A stretch of 13,856 nucleotides of DNA. Source: an uncultured Woeseia sp. (GTDB lineage Bacteria; Pseudomonadota; Gammaproteobacteria; Steroidobacterales; Woeseiaceae). Location: positions 1 through 13,856 of the forward strand of contig CALALV010000134.1 in NCBI GenBank assembly GCA_937925605.1. Direction: 5' to 3'. The translations under genes were made by a program, and so were the position numbers. Below, piece after piece: positions 1 through 6,116 of the stretch; within the stretch, counting starts at the first letter, position 1, and each line of letters opens with the position of its first letter. The notes below the pieces were generated by a model, which saw nothing but the letters and a program-made list of their open reading frames with translations, had not been told where the DNA came from and ran no database searches.

Positions 1-551
1 CGCTTCAGGTCCGCGATCAGCGGATGGTCGGCCGGTTAGCCGCCCGGCGCGCGCGTCAGCGTGTCGCCGCCGAGCGTGTAGCACCGCTGGAAGGCCGGTT
101 CGTCGCGCACCCGCCGCCACGCGCCGGGCCGCGCGTCGAGCGCCGCGCGGATCGCGGCGAGCGCCGCCGACGACGGCCGCCAGAGGCCCGCGGCAATGAA
201 TACCCGGTGCGGGTCGAGGTGCAGGTAGTAGCCGGGAGCGTGCACGTCGCGGCCCTCCTCGTGGCGGAACTGGATGCCGACGTTGGTCTTGTACGGCGTC
301 TTGTCGCGCGAAAAGCGCGTGTCCCGGTACACGCGCATCAGCGACCCGCCGGAGCGCGCCGGTATCGCGGTGAAGTGCGGCGCGATGCGTGCGAGCGGCT
401 CCTGCATGCGCTCGATGAAGCGTAGCGCGGGTTCGAGCACGTGCTCCTCGTAGCGCGGCTTGTTGGCCGCGAACCAGGCGCGCTCGTTGTTCGCTTCGAG
501 TTCCTCGAGGAAACGGAAGGTCTCCGCCGTGAACAGCGCCGGCGGTGTCAT
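1..551 (-). pseudogene. DUF2461 (TIGR02453-like) protein, frame interrupted by an in-frame TAA, 3' end outside window
   Basis: From the ATG at 549-551 the frame encodes 171 residues and stops at 36-38. The protein matches the DUF2461 family, widespread small proteins of unknown biochemical role: an N-terminal stretch with NNERAWFAANKPRYEE (about residues 21-36) and the signature RVYRDTRFSRDKTPYKTNVG (about 73-92). The family is normally clearly longer than 171 residues. The TAA falls right after TRAPGG, and the same frame stays open beyond it to the window edge as PADHPLIADLK. This is the familiar family continuation (GY-PADHPLI), with TAA sitting where a Tyr codon (TAC or TAT) is expected. 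A single-base nonsense change, or a sequencing error, explains it. If the stop is real, translation ends at 36 and the protein loses its C-terminal part. The gene lies 37 bases downstream of csp on the same strand. Family call is confident; broken state is inferred from the continuing frame. Confidence 0.8.
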
Positions 552-567
552 CGACGGGTCGCCGCGA

Positions 568-586
568 AGCGCGGCCGTGCCGCGCT
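568..586 (-). terminator. Hairpin just after csp, possible terminator without U-tract
   Basis: A perfect 8-bp inverted repeat (AGCGCGGC at 568-575, GCCGCGCT at 579-586) with a 3-base loop lies two bases past the csp stop and before the DUF2461 start. It is GC-rich and should form a stable hairpin in csp mRNA. No run of U follows on the minus strand, so it is not a classical intrinsic terminator. It could protect the 3' end or attenuate read-through into the DUF2461 gene. Confidence 0.4.
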
Positions 587-588
587 GC

Positions 589-801
589 CTACTCGGCGAT
601 GACGTTCTCGGCCTGCGGGCCCTTCTGGCCCTGCGTGACCTCCATCGACACCCGCTGACCTTCTTTCAGCGACTTGAACCCTTCCATCTGGATCGCGCTG
701 TGGTGAACGAAGACGTCCTTGCCGCCCTCCTGCGCGATGAAGCCGTAACCCTTTTCGTCGTTGAACCATTTGACGGTTCCACTCACTCGTTCGCCTGCCA
801 T
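589..801 (-). CDS. Cold-shock protein, CspA family
   Basis: A 70-residue single cold-shock domain that binds single-stranded RNA and DNA in the cytoplasm and keeps mRNA unfolded. It carries Trp12, the RNP1-type motif KGYGFI (17-22) and the RNP2-type motif VFVHHSAI (30-37), and ends in AENVIAE as many CspA paralogues do. RNP2 has His34 where Phe is common; this variant is frequent in the family. The ATG at 799-801 is chosen because AGAGGG sits at normal spacing upstream and the protein then has the usual family length. A GTG at 823-825 would add eight residues without family support. The gene stands alone, 153 bases downstream of hpd on the same strand. That spacer holds strong hairpins that may form a structured 5' leader. 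Which csp paralogue this is cannot be told, so no letter is given. Confidence 0.95.
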   Translation of the reverse strand: MAGERVSGTVKWFNDEKGYGFIAQEGGKDVFVHHSAIQMEGFKSLKEGQRVSMEVTQGQKGPQAENVIAE

Positions 802-847
802 GTCGCCCTCTTGCGTTGCTGTCACCGGCTCCTGCCGGCCCCGTGCC

Positions 848-864
848 CGGCGGCCTCGCCGCCG
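848..864 (-). promoter_or_regulatory. Hairpin in the csp upstream region
   Basis: Perfect 7-bp stem (CGGCGGC 848-854, GCCGCCG 858-864) with loop CTC, 47 bases upstream of the csp ATG. A 12-base palindrome, CTCGCGCGCGAG, follows at 886-897. If transcription starts further upstream, the hairpin lies in the csp leader. No convincing sigma-70 promoter was found here, so the start point is unknown. Confidence 0.3.
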
Positions 865-954
865 CGCGCGCCTATGGTACCCGTTCTCGCGCGCGAGCGC
901 CTTATCCGGGCGGTATGGACCTTTCGTGACAGCCGACCGCCGGAAACGCCTGCT

Positions 955-2037
955 TCAGCCGGCGGCCTTGTCGTCGGCTTTCAGGACACCGCGCCGGATC
1001 TGGTCCAGTTCCAGCGACTCGAACAGGGCCTTGAAGTTGCCCTCGCCGAAACCCTCGTTGCCCTTGCGCTGGATGATCTCGAAGAAGATCGGACCGATGA
1101 CGTTCTTCGTGAATATCTGCAGCAGGATGCCCTCGTCGTCGGCCGGGGCGCCGTCGATCAGGATGCGACGCTTGCGCAGCTCCTCGAGCGCTTCGCCATG
1201 GCCCGGCACGCGCTCGTCGACGAGATCGTAGTAGGCGTCGTTCGTGTCCTGCAGCTCGACGCCCGCCGCGGCCAGCCGGTCGACGGTCGAGTAGATGTCG
1301 TCGGTGCCGAGCGCGATGTGCTGGATGCCCTCGCCCTTGTAGTCGCGCAGGAACTCCTCGATCTGGCTTTCGTCGTCCTGGCTCTCGTTCAGCGGGATGC
1401 GGATCTTGCCGCAGGGACTGGTCATCGCCTTCGACAGCAGCCCGGTGTGCTGGCCCTCGATGTCGAAGTAGCGGATCTCGCGGAAGTTGAACAGCCGCTC
1501 GTAGAACTCGGCCCAGGTCGCCATCTGGCCGCGGTGCACGTTGTGGGTCAGGTGGTCGACGTAGGTCAGGCCTGTATCGGCCGCGCGCATGCGCTCGCGC
1601 CAGTCGTCGAAGAACACGAAGTCGACGTCATAGATCGTGTCGTCGCCGTAGCGGTCGACCAGGTACAGGCGGCTGCCGCCGATGCCCTCGATCGCCGGGA
1701 TGTTCAGCTCCATGGGACCCGGGTCGCCGGGCACCTCGGTAGCGCCGAGGCCGACGGCGCGCTCGAGCGCGGCGCTCGCGTCCTGCACCCGGAATGCCAT
1801 GGCGCAGGCACAGGGTCCGTGAGCGCGCGCGAAAGCCTGCGCGAAGCTGTCCGGCTCGGCGTTGATGATGAAATTGATGTCGCGCTGCTTGTGCAGCGTG
1901 ACGTCCTTGGAGCGGTGGCGGGCTACGGCCGGCAGCCCCATGCTGTCGAACAGCGAACGCAGCAGCCCGGGATCCGGCGCTGCGTACTCGACGAATTCGA
2001 AGCCGTCGGTGCCCATCGGGTTGTCGCTCGTACTCAT
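955..2037 (-). CDS. hpd: 4-hydroxyphenylpyruvate dioxygenase
   Basis: A 360-residue Fe(II) dioxygenase that converts 4-hydroxyphenylpyruvate and O2 to homogentisate and CO2 in tyrosine catabolism; cytoplasmic. Length matches bacterial HPPDs. It has two glyoxalase-type halves; the C-terminal half carries the iron ligands His162 (VDHLTHNV), His240 (IQHIALGTDDI) and Glu320 (GPIFFEIIQRKG), and it ends in the typical GFGEGNFKALFESLELDQ segment that closes the active site. Start: ATG at 2035-2037 with GGAGGA at 2041-2046 upstream. An Lrp/AsnC regulator is transcribed divergently across a 156-base region. No hmgA, maiA or fahA follows: downstream lies csp, so the rest of the homogentisate pathway must be elsewhere or absent. 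Homogentisate can also feed pyomelanin or quinone synthesis. Function is assigned with high confidence. Confidence 0.97.
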   Translation of the reverse strand: MSTSDNPMGTDGFEFVEYAAPDPGLLRSLFDSMGLPAVARHRSKDVTLHKQRDINFIINAEPDSFAQAFARAHGPCACAMAFRVQDASAALERAVGLGATEVPGDPGPMELNIPAIEGIGGSRLYLVDRYGDDTIYDVDFVFFDDWRERMRAADTGLTYVDHLTHNVHRGQMATWAEFYERLFNFREIRYFDIEGQHTGLLSKAMTSPCGKIRIPLNESQDDESQIEEFLRDYKGEGIQHIALGTDDIYSTVDRLAAAGVELQDTNDAYYDLVDERVPGHGEALEELRKRRILIDGAPADDEGILLQIFTKNVIGPIFFEIIQRKGNEGFGEGNFKALFESLELDQIRRGVLKADDKAAG

Positions 2038-2054
2038 GGCTCCTCCGCGTGCCT

Positions 2055-2087
2055 GGTCGGTCGGCGGCCGCAGCCGCCCGATCGGCC
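2055..2087. promoter_or_regulatory. Extended imperfect dyad between hpd and the Lrp-type gene
   Basis: The core is a perfect GGCGGC (2063-2068) / GCCGCC (2073-2078) with a 4-base spacer. The symmetry continues outward to 2055 and 2087 with one unpaired C (2079) and two G-T pairs when read as RNA. It lies between the hpd ribosome-binding site (2041-2046) and the start of the divergent regulator gene. It could be an operator for the neighbouring Lrp-type protein or a hairpin in the hpd leader. Confidence 0.4.
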
Positions 2088-2140
2088 CATGGTAGCGAAA
2101 GCGGGCCGCGAATTGCCTGCGCGGCGGCGCCCGGCCGCGC

Positions 2141-2146
2141 TAGAAT
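2141..2146 (+). promoter_or_regulatory. Probable -10 element for the Lrp-type gene
   Basis: TAGAAT differs by one base from the sigma-70 -10 consensus and lies 47 bases before the ATG at 2194. No good -35 is visible at 16-18 bases; TTGCCT at 2113-2118 is too far (22 bases). The assignment therefore rests on the -10 alone. Confidence 0.35.
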
Positions 2147-2193
2147 ACGCAGGATACGGTCGCTGTCAGTCAATCTTACGACGGAAACCTGCA

Positions 2194-2688
2194 ATGATAG
2201 ACAAGATCGATTACAGAATTCTGCGCGAACTGCAGGCCGACGGCCGGCTGTCCTGGGTCGAACTGGGGGCGCGGGTCAACCTGTCGCCGACGGCCTGCCA
2301 GCGGCGGGTGCAGGCGCTCGTGGACACGGGCGTCATCACGGGCTTCAGCGCGCGCGTCGACCCGGCGGCGCTCGGCTACGAGGTCGAGGCCTACGTCGCG
2401 GTCAGCGTCGACCGCCAGGACCTCGAGAGCGCGCAACGCTTCCGCGAGGCGATCCGGCGCTGCCCGGAAGTGCAGACCTGCCACATGATGAGCGGCGAGG
2501 TGGACTACCTGTTGCGCGTCGTGGCGCCGGACCTGAAGTCCTTCGGCCGCTTCATCGAGGAACAGATCCTGAGCGTGCCGGGCGTCAAGGACGCGTCATC
2601 GTCGATCGTGCTCGACCCGGTCAAGTCGGCCTCGCTGGACCTGCCCGCGCGCCGCGACCCGGCCGGGCCTACGCCCCGACCGCACTGA
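2194..2688 (+). CDS. Lrp/AsnC family transcriptional regulator
   Basis: A 164-residue DNA-binding protein with the standard two-part Lrp/AsnC plan. The N-terminal helix-turn-helix covers about residues 4-50, with recognition-helix region LSPTACQRRVQAL and wing-like GVITGFSARVDP. A RAM effector-binding/oligomerisation domain runs from about 65 to 145 (VEAYVAVSVD, CHMMSGEVDYLLRVVAPDL, VPGVKDASSSIVL). The ATG at 2194 starts the canonical MIDKIDYRILRELQADGR opening; the frame extends upstream, but without family similarity. A weak GGA precedes it. It is divergent from hpd, which makes local control of hpd, with an aromatic amino or keto acid as effector, a reasonable guess. Its last 20 bases overlap the 3' end of the convergent YeiH-type gene. 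The C-terminal tail is rich in Pro and Arg and not conserved. Family confident; regulon inferred. Confidence 0.93.
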   Translation: MIDKIDYRILRELQADGRLSWVELGARVNLSPTACQRRVQALVDTGVITGFSARVDPAALGYEVEAYVAVSVDRQDLESAQRFREAIRRCPEVQTCHMMSGEVDYLLRVVAPDLKSFGRFIEEQILSVPGVKDASSSIVLDPVKSASLDLPARRDPAGPTPRPH

Positions 2689-3769
2689 GCAGCGCGGGCG
2701 CGCCGAGGCCGATCAGCAGCAGGCTCACCGCGCCGATCAGCGCGGCCGCCAGCAGGCCGAGCAGGAACGGCCGCGGGCCGATGTCGCGCAAGCCGGCGAA
2801 CAGCGAGGTCAGCCCGACCGCTGCCATCGCGACCAGCAACAGGTGCTCCGCGGCACTGCGCAGGAAGTCGACCGCCTGCGACCAGTCCGCGGGCGACAGC
2901 ACCCCGAACGGCCGCTCGCCGGCATCGCCTGCCGTGCGCAGCGCGGACATCAGCGCGAAGCCCACGATGAACCACGGCACCATCGTCCATAGCGGCCGCC
3001 GCTCGCCGACCGCCCGGCCCTCGGCTGCGTACAGCATGCCGACCAGCGGGATCACGGCGATCATGCACAGGTTGCGCACCAGCTTGGTCACGGTCGCGGT
3101 GTCGAGCGCGAGCGGCGCGGCGTACTGCGACTCGTACATGAGACCGGCGCCGGCGACCTGCGCGGTCTCGTGGATCGACGTGCCGAGGAACAGCCCCGCC
3201 ATCGCGGGCTGCTCCGCGAACAGCGCGTGCGCGAGCCAGGGATAAGCGAACATCGCGGCCAGCCCGAACACGGTGATGCAGGCGATCGCGTAGCTGACCT
3301 CGGCCTCGCGCGCCCGGATCAGGGGCGCGGTCGCGACGATCGCGGTGCAGCCGCAGATGCTCGTGCCGACCGCGATCAGCCCGGACAGCTCGCGGGACAG
3401 GCCGAGCCGGCGGCCGAGGTAGCGCACGGTCACGAGCCCGATCGCGATCGCCGCGACCACGAACGGCAGCGCGACCAGCGTGAAGCGCCCGGCACCGAAC
3501 AGGCTCAGGCGGATGCCGAGCAGCATGATGCCGATGCGCAGGATCGTCGTCGCGCAGAATTTCAGTCCGCCGCGCAACCCGTCCGACAACGGCAGCAGGT
3601 TGCCGATCAGCATGCCGATGATGATCGCCAGCATGATGTCGCTGATCGGGCTGCGCGCGAAGCCGAGCAGGTCCTCGCCGATCCAGGTCGCCGCGTGCCC
3701 GGCGGCCCAGGCGACCGCGACGGCCAGCAGGACGCCGGCGATCCACGGCGGACGCAGCGCCGCGCTCAA
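2669..3769 (-). CDS. YeiH/UPF0324 (COG2855) integral membrane protein, putative anion exporter
   Basis: A 366-residue polytopic inner-membrane protein with about ten hydrophobic segments. Family hallmarks: SDIMLAIIIGMLIGN (43-57), LRIGIMLLGIRLSL (77-90), SGLIAVGTSICGCTAIVATAPLI as the most conserved block (129-151), and GTSIHETAQVAGAG (196-209). The family is annotated as putative sulfate exporter; a relative, SuyZ, has been proposed to export sulfite in sulfolactate degradation. The substrate here is not known. The best start is the TTG at 3767-3769. It overlaps the stop of the upstream oxidase gene as TTGA, has GAGG about six bases upstream, and places translation just before TM1. No ATG or GTG lies nearby in frame. 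It is therefore probably translated by coupling to the oxidase. Its TAG at 2669-2671 lies inside the convergent lrp-type gene. Confidence 0.88.
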   Translation of the reverse strand: MSAALRPPWIAGVLLAVAVAWAAGHAATWIGEDLLGFARSPISDIMLAIIIGMLIGNLLPLSDGLRGGLKFCATTILRIGIMLLGIRLSLFGAGRFTLVALPFVVAAIAIGLVTVRYLGRRLGLSRELSGLIAVGTSICGCTAIVATAPLIRAREAEVSYAIACITVFGLAAMFAYPWLAHALFAEQPAMAGLFLGTSIHETAQVAGAGLMYESQYAAPLALDTATVTKLVRNLCMIAVIPLVGMLYAAEGRAVGERRPLWTMVPWFIVGFALMSALRTAGDAGERPFGVLSPADWSQAVDFLRSAAEHLLLVAMAAVGLTSLFAGLRDIGPRPFLLGLLAAALIGAVSLLLIGLGAPALLSAVGA

Positions 3770-4917
3770 GGGCGCCTCGCGACCGACGACGGGCCGAGCT
3801 CGGCAAGCGCACGGCAGCCCATCAGCTGCATGTCGCGCAGGAGCTCGTCGCGGAACAGCGTCAGCGCGCGCCGGACCCCGGCGGTGCCGGCCGCGGCCAG
3901 CGCATAGAGATACAGGCGGCCGCTCGAGCAGGCCGTCGCGCCCATCGCCAGTGCCTTCAGCACGTGGGTGCCGCGGCGGATGCCGCCGTCGACGATGATC
4001 TCGATCTCGCCGCCGACCGCGTCCGCGATCGCGGGCAGCTGGTCGAAGGGCGCGCGCGAGCCGTCGAGCTGCCGGCCGCCGTGGTTCGACAGCATGATCG
4101 CGCTGGCGCCGATCTCGACCGCGCGGCGCGCATCGGCGACGGACATGATCCCCTTGATCGCGAACGGCCCGCCCCACTCGTCGATCATCGCGGCGGCGTC
4201 GTCCCAGCTGATCGAGCGTTTCATCTGCTGGTTGATGTAGTCGACGACCGAGGACTGGACTTTCGAGCCCAGGTCGACGACGGAGGAGATGTTCGGCAGG
4301 TCGAAACGCTCGGCGCGCAGGTAGTTCAGCGTCCAGCCGGGGTGGCCGAGAAAACTCAGCAGGCTCGCGACGGTCAGCTTCGGCGGCGTCGTCATGCCGG
4401 TGTGGAAGTCGCGCTCGCGGTTGCCGGCGACGGTCGTGTCGACGGTCAGCGCCAGCGCGTCGAAGCGCGCCTCCCGGCAGCGCGAGATCAGCTCGCTGGT
4501 CAGGCCCGGGTCGTTGTGCACGTAAATCTGGAACAGCTTCGGCGCAGCCGTCAGCGCGCCGAGCTCCTCGATGCTGCGCGTGCCGATCGTCGAGACCCCG
4601 AACAGCGTGCCGAGCTCGTCCGCGACGCGCGCGAGCGCCAGCTCGCCGTCGGGGTGGAACAGCCGCTGCATCGCCGTGGGCGACAGGAACAGCGGCATCT
4701 CGAGCCGCCGGCCGAAGACCTCGACCGACAGGTCGACCTCGTCGACCCCGGCGAGCACGTTCGGCACCAGGTCGACGTCGTCGAAGGCCTCGCTGTTACG
4801 CCGCATCGTGACCTCGTCGTCTGCGCCGCCGTCGATGTAGTGAAAAATGGGCGCGGGCAGGCGCCGCCGGGCGAGCCGCCGGAAGTCCTCCGTTTTGTAA
4901 CAATCGCTGAGTCGCAC
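3766..4917 (-). CDS. FMN-dependent 2-hydroxy-acid oxidase/dehydrogenase (LldD/glycolate oxidase family)
   Basis: A 383-residue TIM-barrel flavoenzyme that oxidises an L-2-hydroxy acid such as lactate, glycolate or mandelate to the 2-keto acid, using FMN. The active site looks complete: Tyr27 (FHYIDGGADDE), Tyr132 (FQIYVHND), Asp160 (LTVDTT), Arg167 (GNRERD), Lys255 (AIKGI), His279 and Arg282 (SNHGGRQLDG). The phosphate-binding part is DGGIRRGTHVLKALAMGA with GRLYLYALAAAG; Leu335 replaces the Pro or Ala often found after that Arg. Start: GTG at 4915-4917, with AGGGA seven bases upstream and the family-typical opening RLSDCYKTEDFRRLA. The frame stays open further upstream but has no similarity. 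The length matches LldD, but substrate cannot be decided, so no symbol is given. Its TGA overlaps the TTG of the YeiH-type gene, forming a two-gene operon. It is divergent from ctaA across 133 bases. Confidence 0.92.
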   Translation of the reverse strand: MRLSDCYKTEDFRRLARRRLPAPIFHYIDGGADDEVTMRRNSEAFDDVDLVPNVLAGVDEVDLSVEVFGRRLEMPLFLSPTAMQRLFHPDGELALARVADELGTLFGVSTIGTRSIEELGALTAAPKLFQIYVHNDPGLTSELISRCREARFDALALTVDTTVAGNRERDFHTGMTTPPKLTVASLLSFLGHPGWTLNYLRAERFDLPNISSVVDLGSKVQSSVVDYINQQMKRSISWDDAAAMIDEWGGPFAIKGIMSVADARRAVEIGASAIMLSNHGGRQLDGSRAPFDQLPAIADAVGGEIEIIVDGGIRRGTHVLKALAMGATACSSGRLYLYALAAAGTAGVRRALTLFRDELLRDMQLMGCRALAELGPSSVARRP

Positions 4918-5010
4918 GCGGCCATCCCTTGTCGTGGCGAGGGGCGGCCCATATCGTAATGCATCGGGCGGCCGGCGTCGGCCATCGTGCCGCCCGTGAC
5001 TCCCGGCACT

Positions 5011-5038
5011 TGCTGATAACATGGCGCGCTTTCGCGCC
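5011..5038 (+). promoter_or_regulatory. Possible ctaA -10 region and leader hairpin
   Basis: TGCTGATAAC (5011-5020) contains a GATAAC -10-like element without a clear -35. It is followed by a perfect hairpin, GGCGCG (5023-5028), loop CTTT, CGCGCC (5033-5038), ending 12 bases before the ctaA ATG. The role is a guess. Confidence 0.25.
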
Positions 5039-5050
5039 CGTTGACCCGTG

Positions 5051-6082
5051 ATGAACCCGACCGACATCGACCGCAATGACCGCCTGAAAGTCGCCCGCTG
5101 GCTGCTCGTCTGCTGTGCCCTCGTGTTCGCGATGGTCGTGCTCGGCGGCGTGACCCGCCTGACCGGCTCCGGGCTGTCGATGACCGACTGGCGCCCGGTG
5201 ACCGGCTGGCTGCCGCCGCTGACCGCCGAGGCCTGGGACGAGGAGTTCTCGCGCTACCGGGAATCGCCCGAGTACCTCAAGGAAAACAGTCACATGGATG
5301 TCCACGACTTCAAGGGCATCTTCTGGCTGGAATACCTGCACCGGCTGCTCGGACGGATCATCGGGCTCGCCTTCCTGCTGCCGTTGCTGTGGTTCGCGTG
5401 GCGCGGCTACATCGCGAAGCGCGAACTGCCGAAGTACGGGCTGATGTTCGTGCTCGGCGGGCTGCAGGGCGTGCTCGGCTGGTACATGGTCAAGAGCGGC
5501 CTCGTCGACCGGCCCGACGTCAGCCAGTACCGGCTGACGGCGCACCTGGTCGCGGCGTTCTCGATCTACAGCTTCATGCTGTGGGTGGCGCTGTCGATCA
5601 TCTGGCCCGCCGGGGGCCGGGTCGTGCACCCGCGCTTCAGGATAACCGCCTGGCTCACGGCGCTGATCGGGCTGACGATCGTCTCCGGCGGCTTCGTCGC
5701 GGGCCTGAAGGCCGGCAAGGTGTTCAACAACTTCCCGAAGATGGGCGAATACTGGCTGCCGCCCGGCGGCCTGGCACTCGACCCGTGGTGGCGCAACTTC
5801 TTCGAGAACGTCGCCACCGTGCAGTTCGACCACCGCGTGCTCGCGCTGACGACCTTCGCGCTGATCGTCGCCTACTGGTGGTCGATGCGCCGCGTCGAGT
5901 TGCCGCGGCGGCTCGGCATCGGTGTCAACGCCCTCCTGCACACGGCGGCGCTGCAGGTCGTGCTCGGTATCGTGACGCTGCTGACCTTCGTGCCGATCGC
6001 GCTCGGCGCGCTGCACCAGGCGACCGCGATGTTGCTGTTTACGGTCGCCATCTTCCTGTGTCATGGTCTGCGCCGCACCTGA
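5051..6082 (+). CDS. ctaA: Heme A synthase (COX15/CtaA family)
   Basis: A 343-residue inner-membrane enzyme that oxidises the C8 methyl of heme O to a formyl group, making heme A for aa3-type cytochrome c oxidase. It has eight predicted membrane segments in two four-helix halves. The four heme-ligand histidines are present: His97 (FWLEYLHRLLGR), His165 (RLTAHLVAAF), His261 (QFDHRVLALTTF) and His322 (GALHQATAML). TM1 carries the family motif GGVTRLTGSGLSMTDWRPVTGWLPPL. The ATG at 5051 is used; a GTG directly before it (5048) would add one residue. Neither has a recognisable Shine-Dalgarno sequence, which is odd beside the strong sites of its neighbours. The heme O synthase gene (cyoE/ctaB) and oxidase subunit genes, often adjacent, are not here. 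The next gene is an unrelated MFS transporter 34 bases downstream. Confidence 0.96.
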   Translation: MNPTDIDRNDRLKVARWLLVCCALVFAMVVLGGVTRLTGSGLSMTDWRPVTGWLPPLTAEAWDEEFSRYRESPEYLKENSHMDVHDFKGIFWLEYLHRLLGRIIGLAFLLPLLWFAWRGYIAKRELPKYGLMFVLGGLQGVLGWYMVKSGLVDRPDVSQYRLTAHLVAAFSIYSFMLWVALSIIWPAGGRVVHPRFRITAWLTALIGLTIVSGGFVAGLKAGKVFNNFPKMGEYWLPPGGLALDPWWRNFFENVATVQFDHRVLALTTFALIVAYWWSMRRVELPRRLGIGVNALLHTAALQVVLGIVTLLTFVPIALGALHQATAMLLFTVAIFLCHGLRRT

Positions 6083-6116
6083 CTGACCGCCGGCCCGCTC
6101 GCGGAGACCCCCTAGC

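Noticed and set aside
460..2193. Long open frame on the plus strand opposite csp and hpd, running into the Lrp-type gene
   Set aside because: It is the GC-rich shadow of well-identified minus-strand genes; only the part from 2194 has family similarity.
3170..4959. Open plus-strand frames opposite the YeiH-type and oxidase genes
   Set aside because: Low-complexity translations rich in Arg, Asp and Gly, without start signals or domains; shadows of the minus-strand operon.
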